Below are positions 8,204-16,200 of a stretch of 34,168 nucleotides of DNA, one piece after another (within the stretch, counting starts at the first letter, position 1; each line of letters starts with the position of its first letter). The notes under the pieces were generated by a model, which was not told the DNA's origin, searched no databases, and saw only the letters and a list, made by a program, of their open reading frames with translations. Position numbers and translations under genes: made by a program. Source of the DNA: Haloferax profundi (lineage in GTDB: Archaea > Halobacteriota > Halobacteria > Halobacteriales > Haloferacaceae); contig NZ_LOPV01000107.1 of NCBI RefSeq assembly GCF_001469865.1, positions 1 to 34,168 of the forward strand, written 5' to 3'.

Positions 8204-8425
8204 ATGGCGACCGCGAGAAGAAACAAATTCGAATACGACTACCCGGTCGGGTACGAACCGGAGGTACAAACAGAGACGGTCGAGTTGGACCGTCGAACCG
8301 TCGAGCGACTGGACGCGATCCTCGAAGAGGACGAGTCGTACGACGAACTGATCAGCGAACTCGTGTCCATCTTCGTGGCGAGCGAACTCAGCGCCGCGCG
8401 CGTGGACAGCCCACTCATCGAGTGA
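8204..8425 (+). CDS. Small conserved haloarchaeal protein with RHH-like helix pattern (possibly DUF7557)
   Basis: A 73-residue acidic protein. The segment 'VELDRRTVERLDAILEE' followed by 'DESYDELISELVSIF' has the strand-helix-helix spacing of ribbon-helix-helix and antitoxin-like proteins, and it resembles a small haloarchaeal family I remember as DUF7557. There is no experimental function I can name. The ATG at 8204 gives the N-terminus 'MATARRNKFEYDYPVG' and is preceded by a purine-rich potential ribosome-binding stretch (GAGAGGGGCAAG). No toxin-like partner lies on either side, so a toxin-antitoxin role is not supported. A hairpin immediately upstream may regulate it. A DNA-binding role is an inference from the helix pattern alone. 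Confidence 0.68.
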   Translation: MATARRNKFEYDYPVGYEPEVQTETVELDRRTVERLDAILEEDESYDELISELVSIFVASELSAARVDSPLIE

Positions 8426-8650
8426 CCGCACCACGTCACTCCATTTTCGAGACCCACCACTGAGCAACAGCTAATCGAAGCGATTCACGCGTTCGAGACG
8501 CGTTAGACCCGGTTTCGAGAGACATCACACTCTCTCCAGTACCCCCGTGATAAACGGGCTGGTGCTATACGAAACGGCAGTCGTCGCACTCCGCCGAGCG
8601 TTCGCCGGCCAATCGTCCGATTTTTTGCCGCGAGTGGGAAATCTCCGAGT
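8426..8650. other. Intergenic region with repeated ACGCGT
   Basis: The 225 bases hold no gene I can support. ACGCGT-TCGAG-ACGCGT at 8487-8503 pairs two self-complementary hexamers in a 17-base imperfect palindrome. A TATA-like TTTTTTG at 8621-8627 sits about 27 bases before the next start codon and probably drives a leaderless transcript. Confidence 0.4.
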
Positions 8651-8968
8651 ATGACCGACTTCGACCCGGAGAAATTCGAAGACAAGTACGTCCACTACTT
8701 CCCCCAACTCCAGCGGGCGTACAAGAACGCCTTCGAGACGATGAACGACGAGTTCGACTCGACGCTCATCCACGGCATCGACCAGCAGATTCTCAACGAG
8801 TCTGAACCCTTCTACGACGATGGCGACTTCTTCGTCGAACTCCCCGAGAACGCCCCGGAGCGACTCACTGCCGTCGAAATCGCGGACGACGAACTCGACG
8901 CAGTTCTCGACCGCTACGTCGACGAAATCGAAGGTGAACTGCGCCGAGTCTTCGGCGTCGAAGCGTAA
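8651..8968 (+). CDS. Conserved acidic haloarchaeal protein (possibly DUF5783)
   Basis: A 105-residue soluble, acidic protein beginning 'MTDFDPEKFEDKYVHYFPQL' and containing 'YKNAFETMNDEFDSTLIHGI', 'VELPENAPERLTAV' and a C-terminal helix 'LDRYVDEIEGELRRVFG'. It resembles a haloarchaeal family I remember as DUF5783, but the number is from memory. No cysteines, signal peptide or membrane segment are present. The ATG is about 27 bases after a TATA-like T-run, consistent with a leaderless mRNA, and third-position GC is high, so coding is convincing. The next gene (NifU-type) begins 42 bases downstream on the same strand, so the two may be co-transcribed. The function is unknown. Confidence 0.75.
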   Translation: MTDFDPEKFEDKYVHYFPQLQRAYKNAFETMNDEFDSTLIHGIDQQILNESEPFYDDGDFFVELPENAPERLTAVEIADDELDAVLDRYVDEIEGELRRVFGVEA

Positions 8969-9010
8969 CCGAACCAAAGGCCTAAGCCCGTTCACCCCGA
9001 ACGCGCGTCC

Positions 9011-9379
9011 ATGAGCACGGAGACGCAGGACGGCGAAGACGACCTCAAAGAGCGTGTCGTGAACTTCCTCCGTCGGAACTTCCCGCAGATCCAGATGCAC
9101 GGCGGTAGTGCGGCCATCCGCGACCTCGACCGCGAGACCGGTGAGGTCACGGTCCTCCTCGGCGGCGCTTGCTCTGGGTGTGGCATCTCCCCGATGACCA
9201 TCCAGGCCATCAAGACCCGCATGGTCAAGGAGATTCCCGAAATCAACGAAGTCCACGCCGACACCGGTATGGGCGGCGACATGGGTGGCTCGAGCCGCGG
9301 CGGCGACGTGAGCCCATCGTTCCCCGGAGACACGAGCGAGGACCGCGAAGACGACCAAGGTCCGCAAGCACCCTTCTAA
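9011..9379 (+). CDS. NifU-type Fe-S cluster scaffold protein
   Basis: A 122-residue protein with the NifU C-terminal (Nfu) domain, which assembles or carries [4Fe-4S] clusters to target proteins. The domain occupies about residues 10-85, with 'LRRNFPQIQMHGGSAAI' and the cluster-binding pair Cys54/Cys57 in 'GGACSGCGISPMTI', followed by 'IKTRMVKEIPEINEVHAD'. The final 35 residues form a Gly/Ser/Asp-rich disordered tail, as in other halophilic proteins. It lacks the N-terminal IscU-like domain of full NifU. The start ATG 9011 gives an acidic leader 'MSTETQDGEDDLKE' typical of the family. No suf genes adjoin it in this window. Confidence 0.9.
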   Translation: MSTETQDGEDDLKERVVNFLRRNFPQIQMHGGSAAIRDLDRETGEVTVLLGGACSGCGISPMTIQAIKTRMVKEIPEINEVHADTGMGGDMGGSSRGGDVSPSFPGDTSEDREDDQGPQAPF

Positions 9380-9427
9380 ACCGGGTTCTCGGGTTCTTTC
9401 TGTTCGACGGGCGACAGAGAACAGGAG

Positions 9428-9433
9428 TTTTAT
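9428..9433 (+). promoter_or_regulatory. TATA box of the sulfatase-like gene
   Basis: TTTTAT lies about 28 bases before the ATG at 9459, the spacing that gives a leaderless transcript in haloarchaea. Confidence 0.5.
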
Positions 9434-9458
9434 CGGCGACTACACCCCACCCACGGGT

Positions 9459-11000
9459 ATGACAGCCGAGTCGCCCGAGAACGTCCTCTTCGTCGTCATG
9501 GACACGGTCCGCAAGGACCACCTCACGCCGTACGGCTACGACCGCCCGACGACGCCGGGCCTCGACCAGTTCGCCGAAGAGGCGACCGTCTTCGAACAGG
9601 CCGTCGCGCCCGCGCCGTGGACCCTCCCGGTTCACGCCTCGCTCTTCACCGGCATGTACCCGAGCCAACACGGTGCCGACCAGGAGAACCCCTACCTCGA
9701 AGGCGCGACCACGCTGGCCCAGACGCTCTCGGCCGCCGGGTACGACACCGCGTGCTACTCCTCGAACGCGTGGATTACGCCCTACACCCACCTGACCGAC
9801 GGGTTCGGAGACCAGGACAACTTCTTCGAAGTCATGCCGGGCGACTTCCTCTCCGGCCCGTTGGCGAAGGCGTGGAAGACGATGAACGACAGCGATACCC
9901 TCCGCGCACTCGCCGACAAACTCGTCAGTCTCGGCAACACCGCCCACGAGTATCTCGCCGGCGGCGAAGGTGCTGACTCGAAGACGCCCACGGTCATCGA
10001 CCGAACCATCGACTTCGTCGACGACTCCGACCAGTTCTTCGCGTTCATCAACCTCATGGACGCGCACCTGCCGTACCACCCGCCCAAAGAGTACAAAGAG
10101 CAGTTCGCTCCGGGCGTCGATTCGACCGACGTGTGCCAGAATTCCAAGGAGTACAACGCCGGCGCGTACGAAATAGACGACGACGAGTGGGAGGACATCC
10201 GTGGCCTCTACGACGCCGAGATCGCCCACATCGACGACCAACTCACCCGCCTATTCGACCACCTCAAAGCGACCGGGAAGTGGGACGACACGATGGTCGT
10301 CGTCTGCGCAGACCACGGCGAACTCCACGGCGAGCACGGCCTCTACGGCCACGAGTTCTGCCTGTACGACCCACTCATCAACGTCCCACTCATGGTCAAA
10401 CATCCGGCACTCGGCACCGGACGCCGCGACGACCAGGTCGAACTGGTCGACCTCTATCACACGGTCCTCGACTCGCTGGGCGTCGAAGGTGGTGAACCCG
10501 CCAAACCCGGCGAGGACGCCGTCGCGCTCGACCGAACTCGGTCGCTCCTCTCTGCGAACTACCGCGACTTCGCCGACGCGAGCAACGGTGACCCCGGACA
10601 GCACCACGATGGGCAGTACGCCTTCGTCGAGTACTCGCGCCCCGTCGTCGAACTCAAACAATTAGAAGAGAAGGCCTCGAAGGCGGGAATCACCCTCCCG
10701 GAGGACTCACGCTTCTACTCGCGGATGCGTGCTGCCCGCCGCGTCGACGCGAAGTACACTCGAATCGACCGCATCGAGGACGAAGCCTACCGCCTCGACG
10801 AGGACCCCGACGAGACCGAAAACCTCGCAGAGTCGGACGACGAGGCCATCGCCGAGACGGAGGCCGCACTCAGTGGGTTCGAAGACGCGGCCGGTGGCGC
10901 GTGGACCGACGCCCTCGATACCGACGTGTCCGACGACTCGGTCGACCAGATGGACGACGAAGCACAGGAACGACTCCGCGACCTCGGCTACCTCGAATAA
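9459..11000 (+). CDS. Sulfatase-family (alkaline phosphatase superfamily) hydrolase with Thr nucleophile position
   Basis: A 513-residue cytoplasmic-type protein with the sulfatase/alkaline-phosphatase fold. The N-terminal metal site reads 'NVLFVVMDTVRKDHLTPYGY' (Asp15 and Asp20). The second metal-binding stretch is 'VVCADHGELHGEHGLYGHE' near residues 280-300. In true sulfatases the nucleophile motif is Cys/Ser-x-Pro-[Ser/Ala]-Arg. Here the matching site is 'PWTLPVHASLFTGMYPSQHG', with Thr55 at the Cys/Ser position and His in place of Arg. That makes formylglycine formation impossible and suggests a phospho- or other transferase/hydrolase using Thr, as phosphoethanolamine transferases do. There is no signal peptide or transmembrane segment. 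The C-terminal 'DMDEDP-ETENLA'-type tail ('DEDPDETENLAESDDEAIA') is common in the family. The substrate is unknown. Confidence 0.85.
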   Translation: MTAESPENVLFVVMDTVRKDHLTPYGYDRPTTPGLDQFAEEATVFEQAVAPAPWTLPVHASLFTGMYPSQHGADQENPYLEGATTLAQTLSAAGYDTACYSSNAWITPYTHLTDGFGDQDNFFEVMPGDFLSGPLAKAWKTMNDSDTLRALADKLVSLGNTAHEYLAGGEGADSKTPTVIDRTIDFVDDSDQFFAFINLMDAHLPYHPPKEYKEQFAPGVDSTDVCQNSKEYNAGAYEIDDDEWEDIRGLYDAEIAHIDDQLTRLFDHLKATGKWDDTMVVVCADHGELHGEHGLYGHEFCLYDPLINVPLMVKHPALGTGRRDDQVELVDLYHTVLDSLGVEGGEPAKPGEDAVALDRTRSLLSANYRDFADASNGDPGQHHDGQYAFVEYSRPVVELKQLEEKASKAGITLPEDSRFYSRMRAARRVDAKYTRIDRIEDEAYRLDEDPDETENLAESDDEAIAETEAALSGFEDAAGGAWTDALDTDVSDDSVDQMDDEAQERLRDLGYLE

Positions 11001-11020
11001 GAGAGCCGCGCAGAACCCCG

Positions 11021-11025
11021 TTTTT
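11021..11025 (+). terminator. T-run after the sulfatase-like gene
   Basis: CCCCGTTTTTAGG begins 17 bases after the sulfatase-like stop codon. T-tracts of this kind terminate archaeal RNA polymerase. The run overlaps the stop codon of the convergent exporter gene. Confidence 0.4.
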
Positions 11026-11350
11026 AGGCCGTGACACGAAGGCCGACGACACCCGCGACGATGGCGACGATACACGCGAGTCGAATCACCGACGTAGACT
11101 CGTCGAAGAGGACGATTCCTAACAGGACCGTCCCGACGGCGCCGATGCCGGTCCAGACAGCGTAGGCAGTCCCGACTGGCAGCACTTCGACGGCCTTCGC
11201 GAGACCCGCCATGCTAATTGCGAGGGTGACGACGACGAACACGCTGGCTCTGAGGTTGGTAAAGCCATCCGCGTACTCCAGTCCAATCGCCCAGGCTGTC
11301 TCGAAGACGGCGGCACCGACGAGGACGAGCCACGCGGTCTGTTGGTTCAT
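11024..11350 (-). CDS. SMR-family exporter, Gdx/SugE-like (guanidinium exporter subtype)
   Basis: A 108-residue protein with four membrane helices of the small multidrug resistance family. SMR proteins work as antiparallel dimers and exchange protons for a cation through a conserved glutamate in helix 1, here Glu17 in 'AAVFETAWAIGLEYADGF'. The stretch 'LPVGTAYAVWTGIGAVGT' is nearly the same as in the Gdx/SugE subtype that exports guanidinium, as distinct from EmrE-type multidrug exporters, so the Gdx subtype is the better guess. The ATG at 11350 gives 'MNQQTAWLVLVGAAVFE' and the family's normal length. It is a single gene rather than a heterodimer pair. I saw no guanidine riboswitch upstream. 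The gene's end converges with the sulfatase-like gene. Confidence 0.9.
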   Translation of the reverse strand: MNQQTAWLVLVGAAVFETAWAIGLEYADGFTNLRASVFVVVTLAISMAGLAKAVEVLPVGTAYAVWTGIGAVGTVLLGIVLFDESTSVIRLACIVAIVAGVVGLRVTA

Positions 11351-11399
11351 GTCGGCACGACGGTCCGGGGTGGCTTGACGCCCGCGGTCGGAACCGCGC

Positions 11400-12296
11400 C
11401 TACCGAAGTCCTTCTCCTCGTTCCCACGCCCGCAAGAGCGCCGCGAGCGTCCGGTTCGTCGGAACCTCGTAGTCGTATTTCGTCGCGGTGTCGACGACTG
11501 CACCGTTGATTGCGTCGACCTCGGTTCGCTTTCCAGCCTCGACGTCCTGGAGCATGGACGACCGATTCGCGGCGGTCTGGTCGACGACGCGGTCGATAGC
11601 CTCGCGGGCGACACGGTTCGGGAGTCGGACACCCTCGAATCGGGCGACGCGGGCAGTCTCACGTGCGGCGCGGTGGGCGACCTCACGTGCCTCGTGGGAC
11701 GCGAGTCTCCCGTTTTCGACCCGCGAGAGTGCAGTGACGGCGTTGATGCCGGCGTTCACGGCGAGTTTCTCCCATCGTCGCCGGGGCATGTCGGCGGCGA
11801 CGAGCGTCCGGATGTCCGCGTCGCGGAAGGCCTTTCCAACCCGTTCGGCGAGGGGAGAGGTGCCCCCATCGAGAGCACCCAAGACGACACGGCCGATGCC
11901 GGTACACTCGACGCGACCGGGCGCGACGAGGCGAGCGCCGTAGGTCGCAGTGCCCGCGAGTACGGGCACGTCGAGAGACGATTCGAGCACCTCTTCGGTC
12001 ATACCGTTTTGGAGCGAGAGCACGGCGTCGACGTCGCACGCTTCGAGAGCCTCGGCCGCCGCACGCGTGTCGAACGACTTGACAGTCACCAGCGCCACGT
12101 CTGCGCCGTGTCCCGTTTCTGTCGTCGTCGCCGCCGGTGAGACGTGTGCGGACTCGGCGCCGACGATATCGAGACCGGTCTTCGAGACGCGCGAGACGTG
12201 TCGGTCTCGGCCGACGAGGGTCACGTCGTGAACCGACGCGAGGAGTCCGCCGACGAGGGTTCCGAGACTCCCCGCACCGAAGACGAGGATTCGCAT
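11400..12296 (-). CDS. panE: 2-dehydropantoate 2-reductase (ketopantoate reductase)
   Basis: PanE reduces ketopantoate to pantoate with NADPH in coenzyme A synthesis. The 298-residue protein starts with the dinucleotide-binding 'MRILVFGAGSLGTLVGGLLA' and has 'ALVTVKSFDTRAA', 'LSLQNGMTEEVLES' and 'GTATYGARLVAPGRVECTG'. The catalytic lysine region 'PRRRWEKLAVNAGINAVTAL' gives Lys177 with Asn181. The substrate-site segment 'RSSMLQDVEAGKRTEVDAIN' contains Ser247 and Glu259. Length and motif order match the family. The ATG at 12296 sits about 26 bases after a TATA box on the same strand. The Gdx-like gene starts 49 bases downstream of the stop, so the two could share a transcript, although the functions look unrelated. 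Confidence 0.93.
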   Translation of the reverse strand: MRILVFGAGSLGTLVGGLLASVHDVTLVGRDRHVSRVSKTGLDIVGAESAHVSPAATTTETGHGADVALVTVKSFDTRAAAEALEACDVDAVLSLQNGMTEEVLESSLDVPVLAGTATYGARLVAPGRVECTGIGRVVLGALDGGTSPLAERVGKAFRDADIRTLVAADMPRRRWEKLAVNAGINAVTALSRVENGRLASHEAREVAHRAARETARVARFEGVRLPNRVAREAIDRVVDQTAANRSSMLQDVEAGKRTEVDAINGAVVDTATKYDYEVPTNRTLAALLRAWERGEGLR

Positions 12297-12317
12297 GGCT
12301 ACAGGTTCTCGTCGGGC

Positions 12318-12325
12318 GATAAAAA
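12318..12325 (-). promoter_or_regulatory. TATA box of panE
   Basis: Read on the minus strand, TTTTTATC is centred about 26 bases before the panE ATG, which implies a leaderless mRNA. Confidence 0.5.
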
Positions 12326-12347
12326 TCGAGGAGTCTCCCGGGTGACG

Positions 12348-12635
12348 TCAGTCTTCGGTCCAGTAGTATATCTGTTCGCGCGCGGCACCGCAGTTCGGGC
12401 ACGAGTCGGGTATCTGCTCTATGTCACCCATCTCGCCGCAGTCGCTGCACCGCCACATCAACTCCGCTTCGCCGAACTCGTGGCCCGCACGCTCGTGTTC
12501 GATGGACATCGCGGCGAGTCCCTCGCGAGTCGTGACGTAGAACCCATCTTCGTCGAATCCTCGGATACTGCCGATTTTGGTCCCATCCTCCGCGTACACC
12601 GCCATGCCGACGGTTGGCTGTGTCTCACCACTCAT
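12348..12635 (-). CDS. Rubredoxin-like zinc-ribbon protein (possibly DUF7130)
   Basis: A 95-residue protein with two parts. The N-terminal half resembles a PRC-barrel-like or small beta domain ('VGMAVYAEDGTKIGSIRGF', then 'FYVTTREG'). The C-terminal zinc or iron ribbon has two Cys pairs, 'WRCSDCGEMGDI' and 'DSCPNCGAAREQIYYWTED'. The four cysteines fit a rubredoxin-like or zinc-ribbon knuckle. I remember a haloarchaeal family DUF7130 of this form, but the number is from memory. The ATG at 12635 was selected because a TATA-like GAATTTAG on the minus strand lies about 28 bases before it. An upstream GTG at 12659 would fall between the TATA box and the predicted mRNA start. The partner and reaction are unknown. 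Confidence 0.78.
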   Translation of the reverse strand: MSGETQPTVGMAVYAEDGTKIGSIRGFDEDGFYVTTREGLAAMSIEHERAGHEFGEAELMWRCSDCGEMGDIEQIPDSCPNCGAAREQIYYWTED

Positions 12636-12659
12636 GTGTGAACATACGTCATACACCAC

Positions 12660-13035
12660 CTAAATTCGGACGGCCAACGCCGTCACCGAGAGGGCAGGTC
12701 GGCACACCCCAATATAAGTAATAAACCAAATGTCGCGATATAGAATCGTACTGTGGTCTGAAACAGTCCTCGATAGCCGCCACGAGCAGAACGTCGTCGT
12801 GGTGCTCATCACCTTCGTGATGGTCATCGACGTGGAGCAGTGTGGCAATGTTTGCCTTACGCGCGCGCCGGACAAACACTACTCACTGCTGGACGAGGAT
12901 GGGCACGAACGTACGACGTTCTAGATAGACGTGGTGAAGAGGCACACCACACACCTGAAGTGCAGACTCGAGGGCAGATATCACAGTGCGACCATAGTGT
13001 CGTCGCCGGCGACACCGCTGTGCGTCGTTTCTACG
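12660..13035. other. Gene-free region rich in inverted repeats
   Basis: No open frame here has convincing codon use or a recognisable product. The stretch is less GC-rich than its neighbours and holds several inverted repeats: GAACGT-ACG-ACGTTC at 12907-12921, GTGGTG-(8)-CACCAC at 12931-12950, and a palindromic GTGTCG-T-CGCCGGCG-ACAC-type element near 12997-13015. An AT-rich AATATAAGTAATAAA lies at 12712-12726. It could be a decayed mobile element, a non-coding RNA locus or a former gene, and the sequence does not decide between them. Confidence 0.35.
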
Positions 13036-13208
13036 CACTCGGCTCGAAAACCTGGAGGAAAAACCCCTCGACAGAACCTACATGAAGTCCGCGATGCCCG
13101 ACTACTCGTTCTCCACTTTTTCTACGCCGAGTGAACGAGCCACTCGGCTCGAAAACCTGGAGGAAAAATCCCTCGACAGAGCCTACATGAAGTCCGCGAT
13201 GCCCGACT
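13036..13208. repeat. Two 68-bp direct copies (period 105 bp) of the polC 3' end
   Basis: 13036-13103 and 13141-13208 match at 66 of 68 positions by eye (C/T and A/G differences). Each copy contains the last codons of polC (SGIADFM), its TAG stop and about 42 bases of trailer with a T-run. The copy nearer the gene is the functional end; the distal one is a duplicate whose upstream coding part has decayed. Similarity probably extends further with small indels (GAGAACGA on the coding side, TTCTACG on the other). Confidence 0.8.
13126..13148 (-). terminator. Hairpin downstream of polC
   Basis: GCCGAGTG-(7)-CACTCGGC is a perfect 8-bp stem lying 35 bases beyond the polC stop on the minus strand. 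A GATTTTTCC T-run lies between stop and hairpin. Together they are a likely polC termination or 3'-end processing region. The distal polC-tail copy retains only one arm of the hairpin. Confidence 0.45.
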
Positions 13209-16200
13209 GTTTGTTCTTGTCGTTCTCGAAGATGGATTCGAGGCTCTTTTCGAGGACTTCGAGGCGCTGTTTCGTGTAGTCGCGGCAGTTGAACTCTTCT
13301 GCGACGTCGATGGCGACGTCCATGTACTTGTTTACGGACCCTTGGTGGACAGTCAGGTTCACCCGCCCGCCGCACTCGCGACACTCACCAGTGAGTGGCA
13401 TCCGGCGGTACTTCTCCCCGCAGTCGAGACAGCGTGTCTCCTGTCTGGAGAACGCACGGAGGTTCCCGATGAGGTCCGGGAGGAAGTGGCCCTCGATGAC
13501 ACGCTCAGCCACGTCAGTCTCGTCCACGGCGCGGAGTTTCCGCGCGAGGAAGAGTTGGGCGTCCATCTTGTCCATCATCGACCCGAGCGTCTTGTACGCA
13601 GAGAGGTCCGGACCGGCGGCGATGTCTGTCGTGTCGTGGGTGTGGTCGAATCCGGTGTACTCGCGGTCGGTGCCGAGGTACTCCTCGGCGATGGTGACCT
13701 CGTCTTCCCAGTCGTCTGGGTCTTCCATCCGGAGGGTCGCCTCGTAGAACTCTCGCGGGTACTGCCGAACGATGTCCATGTTGTGCGCCTCGTCGTCGAT
13801 TTCCGAGGGGTCGATGCGCGAGGACATCACGAGCGGTGCGTCCATCTGTCCACCGCGTTTGTCCGGGAGGAACTCCTTGGAGAAGTTGAGAAGGCCGTCC
13901 ATGAGCAGCATGACACAGTCTTCGTCCCCATCGCAGTTCCGGCGTTTCGCTGCGTGAAAGTACGGATGCGCGTAGCCGACCGCTGCGGTCGTGAATCCGA
14001 CGACGCGCCCGACGACTGCCGCGGACGTGTGCGGTGCCATCCCGAAGACGAGTTCACCGATGAGGTCGTCGCGTTCCTCCATCTGGTAGAACCGGTCGAG
14101 ACCGTAGAACTGTTCTAAGAGGTCGTCGACGAAGTTCGCCGTCTGCATCATGTGTCGCGCCGCACCGTTCGAGAGGACGATGTCCTGGACTTTGAGTTCG
14201 ACCAGTTGGTCGTCGAAGCGGAGGGGGTCGCCATCGATGTCCGTCTCGTAGCCGAGTTCGCGGAAGTGGTCGGCCGTCACGTCGAGTTCTTCGGGGCGGA
14301 CCGCCGTGACGGGCAGGTCGGTCATGTCGTAGCGGACGGTCCCGTCTTTGAACGACGAGACGTCGTGTTTCGCCCGGAGGACGCCTTTCTCGATGGGTTC
14401 GGGCGTCTTGTTCGCGGAGGTGAGACCCTTCACGCCCTTCAGAATCTTGAACGACGACTCGCGTTCGCCGACGGATTCGAGGGCGTTTCTGTACTCGGTG
14501 TTCAGGTCTATGTCCTGCCACTCGGCGCTCTCGACGTCCCACTCACACCGTTCACAGTAGACGCGACCCGACTCGTCGGGTTCGACGACGGTGCCACAGT
14601 CGTCACACTCGTAGTGTGGTTCGGTGTGGCCACCACACTGCTCGCACTTCGGCTTGAACCCGAATGCCCCGCAGTCGGGGCACTTCCGCTTCCCGACTCG
14701 GACGGAGACGTGGCCGCGCTTGCCGGAGTCACCGAACTCGCGGGCGGCGTCGCCAACGTCGCGCTGACTGCCACCTGCTTCACCGATGGGAAAGAGCGTG
14801 TGAACTGCTGGCGAGAGGTCACGGCGCTCGGACTTCTCCGGGCGACCCATCCGGTTTCCGATGCGGGTCGGTGCGCGTTCACGGACGGTGAACGGGGCGA
14901 CTTCGTTGACCGCCTCGATAGCGTTGTCACCCGCGTCCCACTCGCGGGCGCGGTCAGACAGGTCGTCGAGCGTCCACGTCCGTTCCCGACCGTCGGTGAG
15001 GCCGAGCGTCCGCGCGAGGGGCCGCCAGATAGGAACACGGAGTTCGTCGTCGGTCTGGCGGTGCGCGACGAGGAGGTGTTCGAGTGTCTCGCGGACCCCG
15101 GGCGTATGTTCGAGGACGAGCGTCCCCTGTTCACCCCCTTCGGGTTCGTTGTCGGCATCGACGCCGACGCCGGTCCCACCGTCCGCCTCCGCGGCGACGA
15201 TATCGCCGGCAGCGACAGCGTCCGCGAGTCTGTCGAACTGTTCGACCGAGATATCGTGCCAGAGGTACGTGTACTCGGGGTGGAGTGGCGCGTCGAACTC
15301 GGTCGCCCACGAGAGCGCGTCGTCTACGCTCGGGTGTTCGAGGTCGATAGTCGGGTCGTCCCGGAGTGCCTGGACGTTGGCACCTGTCGCCTCGAAGTCC
15401 TGAATCCACCACTCGAAGACGTACGACGCGGGTGCCAGCGGGTGGTTGTTCTCGACGAACTCGCCGAAGTTGACGAGGTACTCGCCGAGGTCCAGAATCT
15501 TCTCGACCCCGTTCTGGAGTTCTTCGGCCTCCTCGGGGTCGTCGATACGGCGAACGTCACCGTTGGCGAGTCTGACCGTCGGGCCCTCGATGGAGTCGAC
15601 GGGGACGACGCCGCCCGCTTTCCCGGGGCGTTCGGTCTTTATCTGCGTCCCGGTGGCGATGAAGTCGTCCACGATGTGCATCGTCGCAGGGTGAACGCCC
15701 GCGGTTGCGAATCCGTGGTTGCGGGCGCGGCCGTATCGGAGACGGAACCCACCGGGTGCGGAGGGGTGGCCGAAGACGGGACGGCCAGCGATGAGGTCAC
15801 GGAGGAACTTCGTCGCGGGTTCGACGCGGACGGAGCCTTCGGGTTCGTCTGGTGACGTCTCGTCGGCGGCGACGTCGGACTCGGCCTCGTCACCCTCGTC
15901 GGAGTCGGTTTCGTCGGCAGACTCAGCGTCGTCTTTGCCATCGTCCTTGCCGATGGTCCCGTCGATGAGGTCTTGTAACCACGGCCAGTCGACTTCGTCG
16001 AGTTGGCGGGTGTACCGCTGAATCTTCGGGGCCTTGAGCGCGATGCCCTCTGCCATGACGAGACACATCCCACCGCGGGCGGAGTTGGTGTCGACGCGTT
16101 CGAGGTCACGGTAGCCCGAGACTTCCTCGTCACCCGTCGCCTCGCCGTCGAGCATGATGGGCATGTTCTCGGCGATGAAGCGGGTCTCTTTGTCTTTCGG

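Noticed and set aside
8204-8425. Antitoxin of a toxin-antitoxin pair
   Set aside because: Neither flank encodes a toxin-like partner; neighbours are PPK2 and a conserved unknown gene with its own promoter.
12730-12924. A 64-codon plus-strand open frame in the gene-free region, just after an AT-rich stretch
   Set aside because: The TATA-to-ATG distance is too short, codon third positions are not GC-biased like real genes here, the hydrophobic run looks accidental, and overlapping minus-strand frames are equally open. No recognisable product.
12660-13208. Insertion sequence or CRISPR array
   Set aside because: No transposase, no terminal repeats bounding a unit, and only two copies of one 68-bp repeat, which is clearly the polC end rather than a CRISPR repeat.
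14152-15855. A 567-codon plus-strand open frame antisense to polC
   Set aside because: polC on the other strand has full family motifs through this stretch. The antisense frame has none and reflects stop-poor antisense of high-GC genes.
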